Origin: JBHJGM01 sp964405825
GTDB lineage: Bacteria > Verrucomicrobiota > Verrucomicrobiia > Opitutales > JBHJGM01
Direction of reading: 5' to 3'
NCBI GenBank assembly: GCA_964405825.1
Contig: CAYOPI010000005.1
Coordinates: 1 to 64,000 of the forward strand
Length of the DNA stretch: 64,000 nt
The notes under the pieces: generated by a model
Seen by the model: only the letters and a program-made list of their open reading frames with translations
Told to the model about the DNA's origin: nothing
Databases searched by the model: none
Position numbers and translations under genes: made by a program
Shown: positions 42,928 to 50,829 of the stretch, piece by piece
How the letters are laid out: each line of letters begins with the position of its first letter
How positions within the stretch are numbered: the first letter of the stretch is position 1

Positions 42928-43007
42928 CTTTGAACGCACTTCCGGGGCTTGCCGTCCCCGGATTCGACCCGTCCGGCCACAGGATAGCCGCGGCGGGTCA
43001 CTATCGC

Positions 43008-43730
43008 CTAAGAAGTGTGTGAGGTGTGGGCGTGGCGGCGGCGGCGCTGGAAGATGGTGCCGATGACCACCAGGATGCCCAGAGCGCCGTAAACGCCCGG
43101 TTCGGGAATGGCGGTGGTGCTGCGGTAGTTCAGCAGGGCCACCGCGCCGGAGCCGTCGAGGACCACATCGAGGGTGTCCACCGGGCCCTGGGGGAGGGCC
43201 AGGGAGGTGTAGTTGCCGTCGCTGCCCGCCGGGAAGGCCAGGTTGTAGACTTCTTCGCCGGAAGCCAGGCCGATGATGCGCGTGTCGGGTTCCTCGTTGT
43301 CGAGGATACCGATGACGTCGAAGGAAACGAGCTGGTCGAACTCGAAGCGCAGGACGCCGCCGCCGGCCAGGTCGTCAGGGTCGGAGCTGTCGTTGTCCTC
43401 GCTGATAATGAGGACCTTGCCGAGGGCGTCGGCGACCACCGGGCTGGGGGTGAGCAGGTCAAAGTCGTTGCCGGTGGGGTTGGCCGTGTCGAAGATCATC
43501 GGCTCCTTGCTGCCCGGGTTGGTGTTTCCGCGGGAGTAACGGCCCTGGGGGATGTAGGAGATGGAGACCAGACCGAACGAGCTGAAGTCGAAGCTGGTCT
43601 GGCCGGCCAACAGCGCGCCGTTGTCGTCGGACTCGAAATCGATGCTGGCAACATCGAAGGAGGCCTGGGCGGCGAGGGAGGAAGTTGCGAAGGTGGCCAG
43701 GATGAGACTGGCGAAGGAGGTGAATTTCAT
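43008..43730 (-). CDS. PEP-CTERM sorting domain protein, secreted
   Basis: A 240-residue exported protein of unknown function. The ATG at 43730 gives the signal peptide MKFTSFASLILATFATSSLA, cut near AQA. The mature part is acidic, low in Cys and beta-rich (FDVASIDFESDDNGALLAG, RFEFDQLVSFDVIGILDNEE), resembling other PEP-CTERM proteins with a carbohydrate-binding-like sandwich. The tail has Pro-Glu-Pro at 209-211, a hydrophobic helix (ALGILVVIGTIF) and QRRRRHAH. It is unrelated in sequence to the PEP-CTERM protein near the left edge apart from the sorting tail. Own terminator downstream; divergent from the PhoD-like gene. Confidence 0.85.
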   Translation of the reverse strand: MKFTSFASLILATFATSSLAAQASFDVASIDFESDDNGALLAGQTSFDFSSFGLVSISYIPQGRYSRGNTNPGSKEPMIFDTANPTGNDFDLLTPSPVVADALGKVLIISEDNDSSDPDDLAGGGVLRFEFDQLVSFDVIGILDNEEPDTRIIGLASGEEVYNLAFPAGSDGNYTSLALPQGPVDTLDVVLDGSGAVALLNYRSTTAIPEPGVYGALGILVVIGTIFQRRRRHAHTSHTS

Positions 43731-43862
43731 CAGACTTGGATAAGGATGCGAAAAGGACAAAGGACGGATCCGGAGAAACCGGCCCACAACCTACAGGAGA
43801 TTTTCCGGAAAGGTAGGGGGAACTCACCTTACAGTGACTTAGGGTATCCCCTGAGAGCGTTG

Positions 43863-44927
43863 ATGGGGAATCGTGAAGGGGCCTGGGGGTCCATCCTGAA
43901 GGGCGCTCGTGGCAGGGGAGCCGTTGCGTTGCTGCTGGCGGGTCTGGGGCTGCTGCCGCTGGGTTTGCAGGCGTCCTACCCAACTTCGGAGGATTTTCAG
44001 AAACCGTTGGAGGTGATTGCCTTCGGTTCCTGCAATGACGAGGACAACCCCCAGGACTACTGGCCGGCGATCCTCGCGAAGGAGCCGGACCTGTGGGTCT
44101 GGATGGGGGATAACATCTATGGGGACTCGCGCAGGGCCGAGGTCATTGAAGGCAAGTACCGGCGGCAGTTCGAGGCGACCGAGTACAAGGCGTTTCGCGA
44201 GGCGGTGCCCATCGTGGGCACCTGGGACGACCACGATTTTGGTGAAAACGACGCCGGGAGCTGGTATCCGCTGCGCGCGGAGACGCAGCAGCTGGCCCTG
44301 GACTTCTTCGAAGAGCCGGAGGGAACGGTCCGGCGGCGTCAGGAGGGCATTTATACCTCGTATCTGTTTGGGCCGGAGGGGAAGCAGGTGCAGCTGATCT
44401 TACTGGACACGCGTTATCACATGACCCGGCCGGGCCCGGAGGGCGATCTGTTGGGCGAGGAGCAATGGAACTGGCTGGCGAGCGAGTTGCGCGGCGACGA
44501 CCCGCAGGTAACGATCATCGGCACGTCCATTCAGTTTGTGGCCGAGGACCAGGGCTATGAGAAGTGGGCGAACTTTCCCAAGTCCCGCGCGCGGATGCAG
44601 GAGCTGATCACCGGGAGCGGACGCGAGGGGGTGATCTTCATCAGCGGCGACCGGCACCTTCACGAGCTTTCGTGCTGGCGCAGCGAGGCGCTGGCGTACC
44701 CGCTCTACGATCTGACCTCCAGCGGGCTGACCCACACCTGGGAGACCTTTCCCGGCGAACCCAACCGCTGGCGTCTGGCCGGACCCAGCACACGGCGGGG
44801 CTTCGGGATTGTGCGGCTGGACTGGAGCAAGACGCCGGTGCTGATCAGCCTGGAGATTCAGGGGCTGGACGGGAGCCTGGTGCTCACCCACAGTTTCGAG
44901 CGCGGGCTGCTTGGCGCGGGCAATTAA
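43863..44927 (+). CDS. PhoD-like alkaline phosphatase family protein
   Basis: A 354-residue metallophosphatase. The PhoD-type motifs are VIAFGSCNDEDNPQDYW, WMGDNIYGDSR (metal ligands Asp83 and Asn84), GTWDDHDFGENDAG (120-132) and FISGDRHLHELS. An N-terminal hydrophobic stretch (AVALLLAGLGLLPLGLQAS) acts as a signal peptide. A Tat twin-arginine motif, common in Bacillus PhoD, is not seen. PhoD enzymes are phosphodiesterase/monoesterases using Fe or Ca. The exact substrate is uncertain, since the family also includes phospholipase D-like members. The ATG at 43863 was chosen to fit the signal. Confidence 0.86.
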   Translation: MGNREGAWGSILKGARGRGAVALLLAGLGLLPLGLQASYPTSEDFQKPLEVIAFGSCNDEDNPQDYWPAILAKEPDLWVWMGDNIYGDSRRAEVIEGKYRRQFEATEYKAFREAVPIVGTWDDHDFGENDAGSWYPLRAETQQLALDFFEEPEGTVRRRQEGIYTSYLFGPEGKQVQLILLDTRYHMTRPGPEGDLLGEEQWNWLASELRGDDPQVTIIGTSIQFVAEDQGYEKWANFPKSRARMQELITGSGREGVIFISGDRHLHELSCWRSEALAYPLYDLTSSGLTHTWETFPGEPNRWRLAGPSTRRGFGIVRLDWSKTPVLISLEIQGLDGSLVLTHSFERGLLGAGN

Positions 44928-44930
44928 GCC

Positions 44931-44958
44931 TTGCCTCCACAGACGACGGAAGGATAAC
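44931..44958 (+). promoter_or_regulatory. Candidate promoter of the tRNA-Val/ilvN unit
   Basis: TTGCCT (44931-44936), 16 bases, then GATAAC (44953-44958). Each hexamer matches four of six sigma-70 consensus bases. A start about seven bases further would fall just before the tRNA at 44972. Confidence 0.4.
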
Positions 44959-44971
44959 TCCTGCACCTTTG

Positions 44972-45048
44972 GGGCGGTTAGCTCAGTTGGCTAGAGCGGC
45001 TGGTTTACACCCAGTAGGTCACAGGTTCGAGCCCTGTACCGCCCACCA
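44972..45048 (+). tRNA. tRNA-Val, anticodon UAC
   Basis: All arms fold: acceptor GGGCGGT/ACCGCCC, D arm GCTC/GAGC, anticodon stem GCTGG/CCAGT with loop TTTACAC (anticodon TAC, reading GUA and likely GUG valine codons), and T arm ACAGG/CCTGT with TTCGAGC. CCA is encoded in the DNA at 45046-45048. It lies 14 bases before the ilvN start, and the final A of CCA is the first base of the AGGAG ribosome binding site of ilvN. The tRNA is thus probably transcribed together with the branched-chain amino acid genes. It is the only tRNA seen in the window. Confidence 0.97.
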
Positions 45049-45052
45049 GGAG
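45048..45052 (+). promoter_or_regulatory. Ribosome binding site of ilvN overlapping the tRNA CCA end
   Basis: AGGAG spans 45048-45052, ten bases before the ilvN ATG. Its first base is the CCA adenine of tRNA-Val. Cutting out the mature tRNA would leave an ilvN message starting at GGAG, with almost no leader. Confidence 0.6.
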
Positions 45053-45062
45053 ATCCCTTTCG

Positions 45063-45572
45063 ATGCGACACACAATTTCAGCGCTGGTGGAGAACAAGTT
45101 TGGCGTGCTTGCCCGGGTGGCCGGCATGTTCAGCGGCCGCGGCTTCAACATCGACACGCTCAACGTGGGCCCGACGCAGGATCCGAATTACTCGCGGATC
45201 ACCGCGACCCTGCACGGGGACGACGCCACCGTGGACCTGGCGCTGCGCCAGCTCGACAAGCTGATCAACGTGATCGACGTGAAGCACTTCAGCAGCAGCC
45301 AGACTTTTGTCGCCCGCGAACTGGTGATGGTGAAGCTGCCGGTCGACCCGAAGACGCGCGGGGAGATCCTCCAGATTGCGGACATCTTTCGCGGCAAGAT
45401 CGTCGATGTCTCGCCCAGCTCGATCATCATCGAGTGCACCGGCAACGAGAACAAGATCCGCGCGTTTTTAGAGATGATACAGGCCTACGGCATCACCGAG
45501 ATGGCGCGCAGTGGCAATCTGGGTCTGGAGCGGCGCGCCCGCCAGGACGAGACGCCGACCGAAGCGCAGTAG
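45063..45572 (+). CDS. ilvN: Acetolactate synthase small (regulatory) subunit
   Basis: Regulatory subunit of 169 residues giving valine feedback control and full activity to acetolactate synthase. The N-terminal ACT domain is clear: MRHTISALVENKFGVLARVAGMFSGRGFNIDTLNVGPT. The C-terminal domain has FRGKIVDVSPSSIIIECTGNENKI. The catalytic subunit gene ilvB is not adjacent and not in the window. The gene starts 14 bases after tRNA-Val and is followed by ilvC after 53 bases. Confidence 0.95.
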   Translation: MRHTISALVENKFGVLARVAGMFSGRGFNIDTLNVGPTQDPNYSRITATLHGDDATVDLALRQLDKLINVIDVKHFSSSQTFVARELVMVKLPVDPKTRGEILQIADIFRGKIVDVSPSSIIIECTGNENKIRAFLEMIQAYGITEMARSGNLGLERRARQDETPTEAQ

Positions 45573-45625
45573 GCCGCCCTCGCCTTTCCCCCTCACCCCT
45601 TCGTTCAACCACGCAACCACCCTTC

Positions 45626-46657
45626 ATGCCTGCAAAGATCTACACCGACAAGGACGCCGACCTGGGCGTCTTCAAGGGCAAGACCCTGGCCGTGCTCGGC
45701 TACGGCTCCCAGGGCCACGCCCACGCGCTCAACCTCAAGGAAAGCGGCTGCCACGTCATCATCGGCCTGTACAAGGGCTCGAAGTCGATCGCGGTGGCGA
45801 GGAAGCACGGCTTCGAGGTGGTGATGGTGGCCGAGGCGGTCCGCCGGGCCGATGTGATCATGGTCGGGGTGCCGGACATGCGTCAGGCCGACCTCTACAA
45901 GGATGAGATCGAGCCGAACCTGAGCAAGGGCAAGACGCTCCTGTTCTCGCACGGTCTGGCGATTCACTACGGCCTGATCGAGCCGCCCAAGGGGGTGGAC
46001 GTGATCATGGTCGCGCCGAAGGGTCCGGGTCAGATTGTGCGTCAGCAGTACCAGGAGGGCAAAGGGGTGCCGGCGCTGATCGCGGTCCTCGAGGGTTCCT
46101 CGCGCGGGGCCAAGAAGCAGGCCCTGGCCTGGGCCAAGGGCGTTGGTGGCACGCGCGCGGGCGTCATCCAGACGACGTTCCGCGAGGAGACCGAGACGGA
46201 TCTCTTCGGTGAGCAGGCGGTTCTTTGCGGCGGTGCCAGTGCGTTGGTCATGGCCGGGTTTGAGACGCTGGTGGAGGCCGGTTACCAGCCGGAGATGGCC
46301 TACTTCGAGTGCCTGCACGAGCTGAAGCTAATCGTGGATTTGATGTATGAGTCAGGCGTGGCCGGGATGCGTTTCACGATTTCGGAAACGGCCAAGTACG
46401 GCGACATCACGCGGGGCCCGCGGGTGGTCAACGCGCAGACCAAGAAGTCCATGCAGAAGATTCTTGGCGAGATTCAGTCGGGCAAGTTCACCCGCGAATG
46501 GGTGAAGGAGTACAAGGACGGTCTGCCGAAGTACAATGCGCTGCTGAAGGAAGGCGAAAAGCACACCATCGAGAAGACCGGGCAGCGTCTGCGCGGGCTG
46601 ATGCCGTGGCTGGCCAAGCGCAACATCAAGGGCGCGCAGGCCTCGTTCAGCAGCTAG
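45626..46657 (+). CDS. ilvC: Ketol-acid reductoisomerase, class I
   Basis: NADPH-dependent isomeroreductase of 343 residues (class I length) in valine and isoleucine synthesis. The cofactor motif is LAVLGYGSQGHAHALNLKESG (from residue 21), with GLYKGSKS after the second strand supporting NADPH use. SHGLAIHYG and VIMVAPKGPG are conserved. The metal-binding acidic residues lie in the C-terminal knotted domain (TETDLFGEQAVLCGG, ECLHELKLIVDLMYE). ATG at 45626. It is followed 20 bases later by hemC, an unusual joining of branched-chain and heme genes. Confidence 0.96.
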   Translation: MPAKIYTDKDADLGVFKGKTLAVLGYGSQGHAHALNLKESGCHVIIGLYKGSKSIAVARKHGFEVVMVAEAVRRADVIMVGVPDMRQADLYKDEIEPNLSKGKTLLFSHGLAIHYGLIEPPKGVDVIMVAPKGPGQIVRQQYQEGKGVPALIAVLEGSSRGAKKQALAWAKGVGGTRAGVIQTTFREETETDLFGEQAVLCGGASALVMAGFETLVEAGYQPEMAYFECLHELKLIVDLMYESGVAGMRFTISETAKYGDITRGPRVVNAQTKKSMQKILGEIQSGKFTREWVKEYKDGLPKYNALLKEGEKHTIEKTGQRLRGLMPWLAKRNIKGAQASFSS

Positions 46658-46677
46658 TTTTCTGCGTCGATTCGGAG

Positions 46678-47544
46678 ATGGCAGCTACGCCCAGCCGGCT
46701 CGTTCTGGCCACGCGCGGGAGCGATCTGGCGTTGCGTCAGGCCGAGCTGACCCGGGAGCGCCTGGAGGCGGTCCATCCGGGGGTCGAGGTCGAGCTGGAG
46801 ATCGTCAAGACTTCGGGGGACCGGCAGACACAGTGGTCGCTGGAGCAGCAGGGCGGGGTCGGGCTGTTCACCCAGGAGGTCGAGCGGGCTGTGCGCGAGG
46901 GCCGGGCCGATATCGCCGTGCACAGCGCGAAGGACCTGCCCACGCAGATGGAGGCGGACGTGACGGTGGCCGCCTGCCTGCCGCGCGAGGCGGTCAATGA
47001 TGTGCTGATTGTGCGCGAAGGTGTGGCGATGCCCGAGTCGATCGCAACGGGTTCGCCGCGGCGGCGGGCGCAGGCCAAACGTCTCTTTCCGAAAGCGATC
47101 TGGAAGGAGATTCGCGGCAACGTGGATACGCGTCTGCGCAAGATCGCCAACGGTGAGGCGGAGGCGACCTTGCTGGCGGCGGCAGGGTTGAAGCGGCTGG
47201 GGATTTTTTCCTGGGAAGGCGTGGACCTGCGCCCTTTGGAAGTGCGACAGATGGTGCCGGCGCCGGCGCAGGGGGCCATTGCCCTGCAGACGTTAACGAG
47301 CAAGGCAGACCTGCTGGAGGGCGTTGGCTGTGTGGCTACGTTGCAGGCGATCACCATTGAGCGGGCCCTGCTGCGGGCTTTGGGTGGCGGGTGCCACACC
47401 GCCTACGCAGCGCACTGGAGCAACGGGCGTCTGTGGACGTTTCACGAGACGGCGGGGCACGGCTGCTTTGAGTGTGAGGCGACGCCGGGGCCGGAACTGG
47501 ACGCGCGGATTGAGGCCATTGCCAAAGCCCTGCAGGACGGGTAG
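46678..47544 (+). CDS. hemC: Hydroxymethylbilane synthase (porphobilinogen deaminase)
   Basis: Polymerises four porphobilinogen units to hydroxymethylbilane; 288 residues, somewhat shorter than the 310 of E. coli. The N-terminal LVLATRGSDLALRQAE, the substrate-binding VHSAKDLPT and GSPRRRAQAKR, and RGNVDTRLRK are present. The dipyrromethane cofactor attaches to Cys239 in LRALGGGCHTAYAAH. The C-terminal domain is trimmed. ATG at 46678. The next gene encodes the following enzyme (HemD domain), 30 bases downstream. Confidence 0.94.
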   Translation: MAATPSRLVLATRGSDLALRQAELTRERLEAVHPGVEVELEIVKTSGDRQTQWSLEQQGGVGLFTQEVERAVREGRADIAVHSAKDLPTQMEADVTVAACLPREAVNDVLIVREGVAMPESIATGSPRRRAQAKRLFPKAIWKEIRGNVDTRLRKIANGEAEATLLAAAGLKRLGIFSWEGVDLRPLEVRQMVPAPAQGAIALQTLTSKADLLEGVGCVATLQAITIERALLRALGGGCHTAYAAHWSNGRLWTFHETAGHGCFECEATPGPELDARIEAIAKALQDG

Positions 47545-47574
47545 GGTGAGCGCCTGGCAAAAAAGCAGCATAGT

Positions 47575-49128
47575 GTGACTGGATTTGGCAGCGCCGAGAA
47601 GGGGACGGTATACCTGGTGGGTGCCGGGCCCGGTGATGTCGGCCTGATGACGGTGCGCGGCAAGCAGCTGGTGGAGACGTGCGATGTGCTGGTCTACGAC
47701 TTTCTGGTCGCGGCGCAGATCGCCCATTGGACCCGCGAGGGCTGCGAACTGCATTACGTGGGCAAGCGCCCGAAGCGCCACACCATTGCCCAGAGCGAGA
47801 TCACGGCGCTGTTGATCGAGGCGGCGCGGGCGGGCAAGGCGGTTGTGCGCCTGAAAGGGGGCGACCCCTACATCTTCGGGCGCGGCGGGGAGGAAGTGCA
47901 GCGGCTGCAGGAGTCGGGCGTGGCCTTTGAGGTTGTGCCCGGGGTGACGGCGGCGCTGGCTGCGGGGGCCTATGCGGGCGTGCCGTTGACACACCGTGAC
48001 TTCAGTTCGGCGCTGACGTTTCTGACCGGGCACGAGAACCCGGAGAAGCACACCTTGCAGGTGGACTTCCGCAAGCACGCGGGGGCCGGCGGGACCTTCT
48101 GCATCTATATGGGAGTGGGGCAGGCGGCGCGGATCTGCCGAGAGATGATCGAAGGCGGGCTGGCCGAATCGACCCCGGCGATGGCGGTGGAATGGGCGAC
48201 GCTGCCGCATCAACGCCGGATCGAGGCCACGCTGGGCACGTTACCGGAACGCCTGGAGGCAGCCGCGGTGACGTCGCCGGCGGTCTTGATCGTGGGCGAG
48301 GTCTGTCAGCTGGCGTCGCAATTGCACTGGTTCGAGTCGGAGGCGCCGTTGCGGGGCAAGCGCATCGTGGTGACGCGGGCCCAGGCGCAGTCGGGGCGCT
48401 TGAGCCGCAAGCTCGGTGAGCTGGGCGCGCAGGTGCTGGAGCTGCCGTTGATCGAGACCCGGCCGATGCACGAGCCCGCGGACGTTGAGCAGGTCTTTCG
48501 CGAGATCGGCTCGTATCACTGGCTTTTATTCACCAGCCGCAATGGCGTGCAGGCGTTCTTCCGGCTGTTTCTTGAGCGGATGAAGGACTTGCGGCTGCTG
48601 GGACCGAAACGGATCGGGGTGGTCGGCAGCGGGACGGCCGAGGTGGTCCGGAGCTTCCACCTGGAGGTCGACGTGATTGCCGAGAAGTCGACCAGCGCGT
48701 CCCTGGCCAGCCGGCTGGTGCGCGATGGTGACCTCGAAAACGAGAAGGTGCTGGTCGTCACGGGCAACCTCAACGGTGACAGTCTCGTCAAGAAGCTGGA
48801 AGGCAAGGGAGGTGCGATTGTGGATACGCTGCAGGTCTACGAGACGAAGCTGGCGGACCTGGAGCGCAGCGGCAGCGCGACGGACTTCCGCAAGAACGGG
48901 GCCGATGCGATCACCTTCACCAGCGCATCGACGGTGAAGTCCTTTGCGCGGCAGGCCAGGCACCTGCAGTTGGACGAGGGCGCGCAACAGCCGAAGGCCT
49001 TCGCGATCGGACCGCAGACACGGGCGGCGATGGATGCCGCCGGATTGCCTTGCGCGGGCGAAGCCGCCGAGCACACACTCGACGGACTGACCGAGTTGCT
49101 CCTGCAGCAACTGGGCAAGACCCCCTAA
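47575..49128 (+). CDS. cobA-hemD: Fused uroporphyrinogen-III C-methyltransferase / uroporphyrinogen-III synthase
   Basis: A 517-residue bifunctional protein. Residues 1 to about 245 form a SUMT (CobA) domain with VYLVGAGPGDVGLMTVRGK, VRLKGGDPYIFGRGGEE, VPGVTAALAAGAYAGVPLTHR and ATLPHQRRIEATL. It makes precorrin-2 for siroheme and cobalamin. Residues about 265-512 form a HemD domain (GKRIVVTRAQAQSGRLSRKL, FTSRNGVQAFF, ITFTSASTVKSF) that cyclises hydroxymethylbilane to uroporphyrinogen III. The fusion places the heme/corrin branch point in one chain. GTG start at 47575. It belongs to the ilvN-ilvC-hemC-hemD-trpF run. Confidence 0.94.
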   Translation: MTGFGSAEKGTVYLVGAGPGDVGLMTVRGKQLVETCDVLVYDFLVAAQIAHWTREGCELHYVGKRPKRHTIAQSEITALLIEAARAGKAVVRLKGGDPYIFGRGGEEVQRLQESGVAFEVVPGVTAALAAGAYAGVPLTHRDFSSALTFLTGHENPEKHTLQVDFRKHAGAGGTFCIYMGVGQAARICREMIEGGLAESTPAMAVEWATLPHQRRIEATLGTLPERLEAAAVTSPAVLIVGEVCQLASQLHWFESEAPLRGKRIVVTRAQAQSGRLSRKLGELGAQVLELPLIETRPMHEPADVEQVFREIGSYHWLLFTSRNGVQAFFRLFLERMKDLRLLGPKRIGVVGSGTAEVVRSFHLEVDVIAEKSTSASLASRLVRDGDLENEKVLVVTGNLNGDSLVKKLEGKGGAIVDTLQVYETKLADLERSGSATDFRKNGADAITFTSASTVKSFARQARHLQLDEGAQQPKAFAIGPQTRAAMDAAGLPCAGEAAEHTLDGLTELLLQQLGKTP

Positions 49129-49139
49129 CGCCCGCCTCG

Positions 49140-49787
49140 ATGTACCTGCCCGTTCAAGTCAAGATTTGTGGCATCACCAACACCAGCGACCTTTCACAGG
49201 CGCTCGCGCTGGGGGCGGACTTCATCGGGCTGAACCTGTACGAAGGCTCGCCGCGACGAGTCGGGCTGGAGGATGCGCAGCGTCTGCTGGCTCGGATTCC
49301 CGAAGGCAAGCGCGTGCTGGTGGATGTGTCCACGCCGACAGAGTTGCTGGAGCGCTACACCCGCGAGCTGAGTTTCGACTTCTTCCAGATACACTTTGAG
49401 CCGGAGGTGTCGCTGGCGACGGTGTCGGCGTGGGCCGGGCTGGTTGGCCAGGAGCGGCTCTGGCTGGCCCCGCGCGTGGCCCCGGGCGACGCGTTTCCCG
49501 AACTGGCCCTGGAATTTGCCGATACGTTGCTGGTCGACGGCTACCACCCGGACCAGTTTGGCGGTACGGGCAAGACGGGGGACTGGTCGGCCTTCGCCGG
49601 GTTGCAGGAACGTTTTCCGACGAAGACGTGGATCCTCGCGGGCGGGCTGAGGCCGGAAAACGTGAAGGAGGCTCTGTCGCAGTCGTACGCGCAGGTGGTG
49701 GACGTGTGCAGCGGAGTGGAATCCGAGCCGGGCCTGAAGGACGAGGCCAAGCTGCGGGCTTTTTTCGAGCAGGCCCAGGGCGATTGA
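49140..49787 (+). CDS. trpF: Phosphoribosylanthranilate isomerase
   Basis: Tryptophan pathway isomerase of 215 residues, a TIM barrel. The catalytic cysteine is Cys10 in VKICGITNTSDL. GADFIGLNLYEGSPRRV and ILAGGLRPENVKEAL are typical, and the catalytic-region VVDVCSGVES is near the C-terminus. ATG at 49140, 11 bases after the cobA-hemD fusion. No other trp gene is in the window. A six-pair hairpin without a T tract (49804-49823) follows. Confidence 0.93.
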   Translation: MYLPVQVKICGITNTSDLSQALALGADFIGLNLYEGSPRRVGLEDAQRLLARIPEGKRVLVDVSTPTELLERYTRELSFDFFQIHFEPEVSLATVSAWAGLVGQERLWLAPRVAPGDAFPELALEFADTLLVDGYHPDQFGGTGKTGDWSAFAGLQERFPTKTWILAGGLRPENVKEALSQSYAQVVDVCSGVESEPGLKDEAKLRAFFEQAQGD

Positions 49788-49837
49788 GCGGCCCAATGCA
49801 CTTGCCCCGAAAGCGTGCGGGGCGCTAGGCTCGGAAC

Positions 49838-50806
49838 ATGTCTGTGACCGAGCCTACCCCTGCCGAAACAGCCTACAAGCGAGCCCCGGAGGGGTTCACG
49901 GAGGCGACCTGGGACCAGTTCATGCGCGACGGGTTCCTGGTGATTGAAGACGCGCTTTCGCCCGCGGAATGCGACGCCTATGTCGAGGCGATTGATCGGA
50001 TCGCCTTGTCCGCGCCGGACTACGACCCCGAGAAGTTCTTTGCCCGTCAGAACGCGGTGCGGCTGGACGCGGGGCTGGTGGACATGATCGACCGCGACAC
50101 GCACATCGGCTTTGCCTACGACCTTTATGGCGAGCTGACCAAGGTGCACCTGTCCAACATCATGATCCGCCCGCGCAACACCTGGCGCAACCTCTGGCAC
50201 CCCGACGGCGCGCGAGCCCTGCCGTTTCAGGTCTTCTCCCCGGAACTGCCGATGCAGTTGAAGGTGGGCTACTGGCTGACGGATCTGCCGGATACCGGCA
50301 TGGGCAATCTGGTGGTGCTGCCAGGCAGTCACCGCTTCCAGTACATGAACGCCTACGACACGCATGACCCGGTGCCGGGCGAGCGAGTGGTGACCGTGCG
50401 GCGCGGCACCATGACCCTGATGCATTGCAGCACCTGGCATCGCGTGGACGCCAACAACACCGACATTCAACGCAAGAACATCTTCATGGCCTATTGCCCG
50501 GGCTGGATCACGCCCGAGGATCGCTACACCGACGACCCCGAGTGGCTGCAGACGCTGACGCGCGAGCAGCGCATCCTGATGCGTTCGTACGACCACCCCT
50601 ACACGAACACCAAGCCGCCCCCGGATCACGCGCCGCTTTACCTCGACCGAGAGACCGGCCATGACAGTGACCCGGATATCTACAGCGAGCACGTCACGTT
50701 GAATCGGCGCAAGCGCCTGACCTGGCACGAGAAGCTGGCCATTCGCCGGGGTGCGACGCCGCCGCGGGTTTTTGAACCGCAGACGGATGTGCCCACCGCG
50801 AGCTAA
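49838..50806 (+). CDS. Phytanoyl-CoA dioxygenase (PhyH)-family Fe(II)/2-oxoglutarate oxygenase
   Basis: A 322-residue non-heme oxygenase. The iron triad is visible as His121 and Asp123 in LWHPDGARALP and His201 in CSTWHRVDANN. The 2-oxoglutarate arginine is probably Arg212 in DIQRKNIF. PGSHRFQYMN is a family hallmark. PhyH members hydroxylate, demethylate or halogenate many substrates, so the reaction is open. The gene lies 24 bases before a sulfatase gene on the same strand and next to the corrinoid methyl-transfer locus, suggesting catabolism of a shared organic substrate rather than fatty acid oxidation. Confidence 0.86.
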   Translation: MSVTEPTPAETAYKRAPEGFTEATWDQFMRDGFLVIEDALSPAECDAYVEAIDRIALSAPDYDPEKFFARQNAVRLDAGLVDMIDRDTHIGFAYDLYGELTKVHLSNIMIRPRNTWRNLWHPDGARALPFQVFSPELPMQLKVGYWLTDLPDTGMGNLVVLPGSHRFQYMNAYDTHDPVPGERVVTVRRGTMTLMHCSTWHRVDANNTDIQRKNIFMAYCPGWITPEDRYTDDPEWLQTLTREQRILMRSYDHPYTNTKPPPDHAPLYLDRETGHDSDPDIYSEHVTLNRRKRLTWHEKLAIRRGATPPRVFEPQTDVPTAS

Positions 50807-50829
50807 CCCTTCGCGCGGAGAAGCAGGTG

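Larger units (their letters stand above)
42594..43007. other. Gene-free stretch with two terminator hairpins
   Basis: No gene is supported between asd and the PEP-CTERM gene. The stretch holds a 13-pair hairpin close to asd and a minus-strand terminator belonging to the PEP-CTERM gene, each listed separately. Between them (about 42675-42890) there is nothing recognisable apart from a short dyad, ACAAC/GTTGT, near 42820. Short open frames here do not look coding. Confidence 0.6.

Noticed and set aside
42890..43000. A tRNA-like 3' half (a GGGTCGAATCC-like stretch on the minus strand)
   Set aside because: The matching stems do not fold into a cloverleaf: the T-loop lacks the usual first T, and no acceptor or anticodon arm can be drawn. 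The structure is better explained as hairpins after the PEP-CTERM gene.
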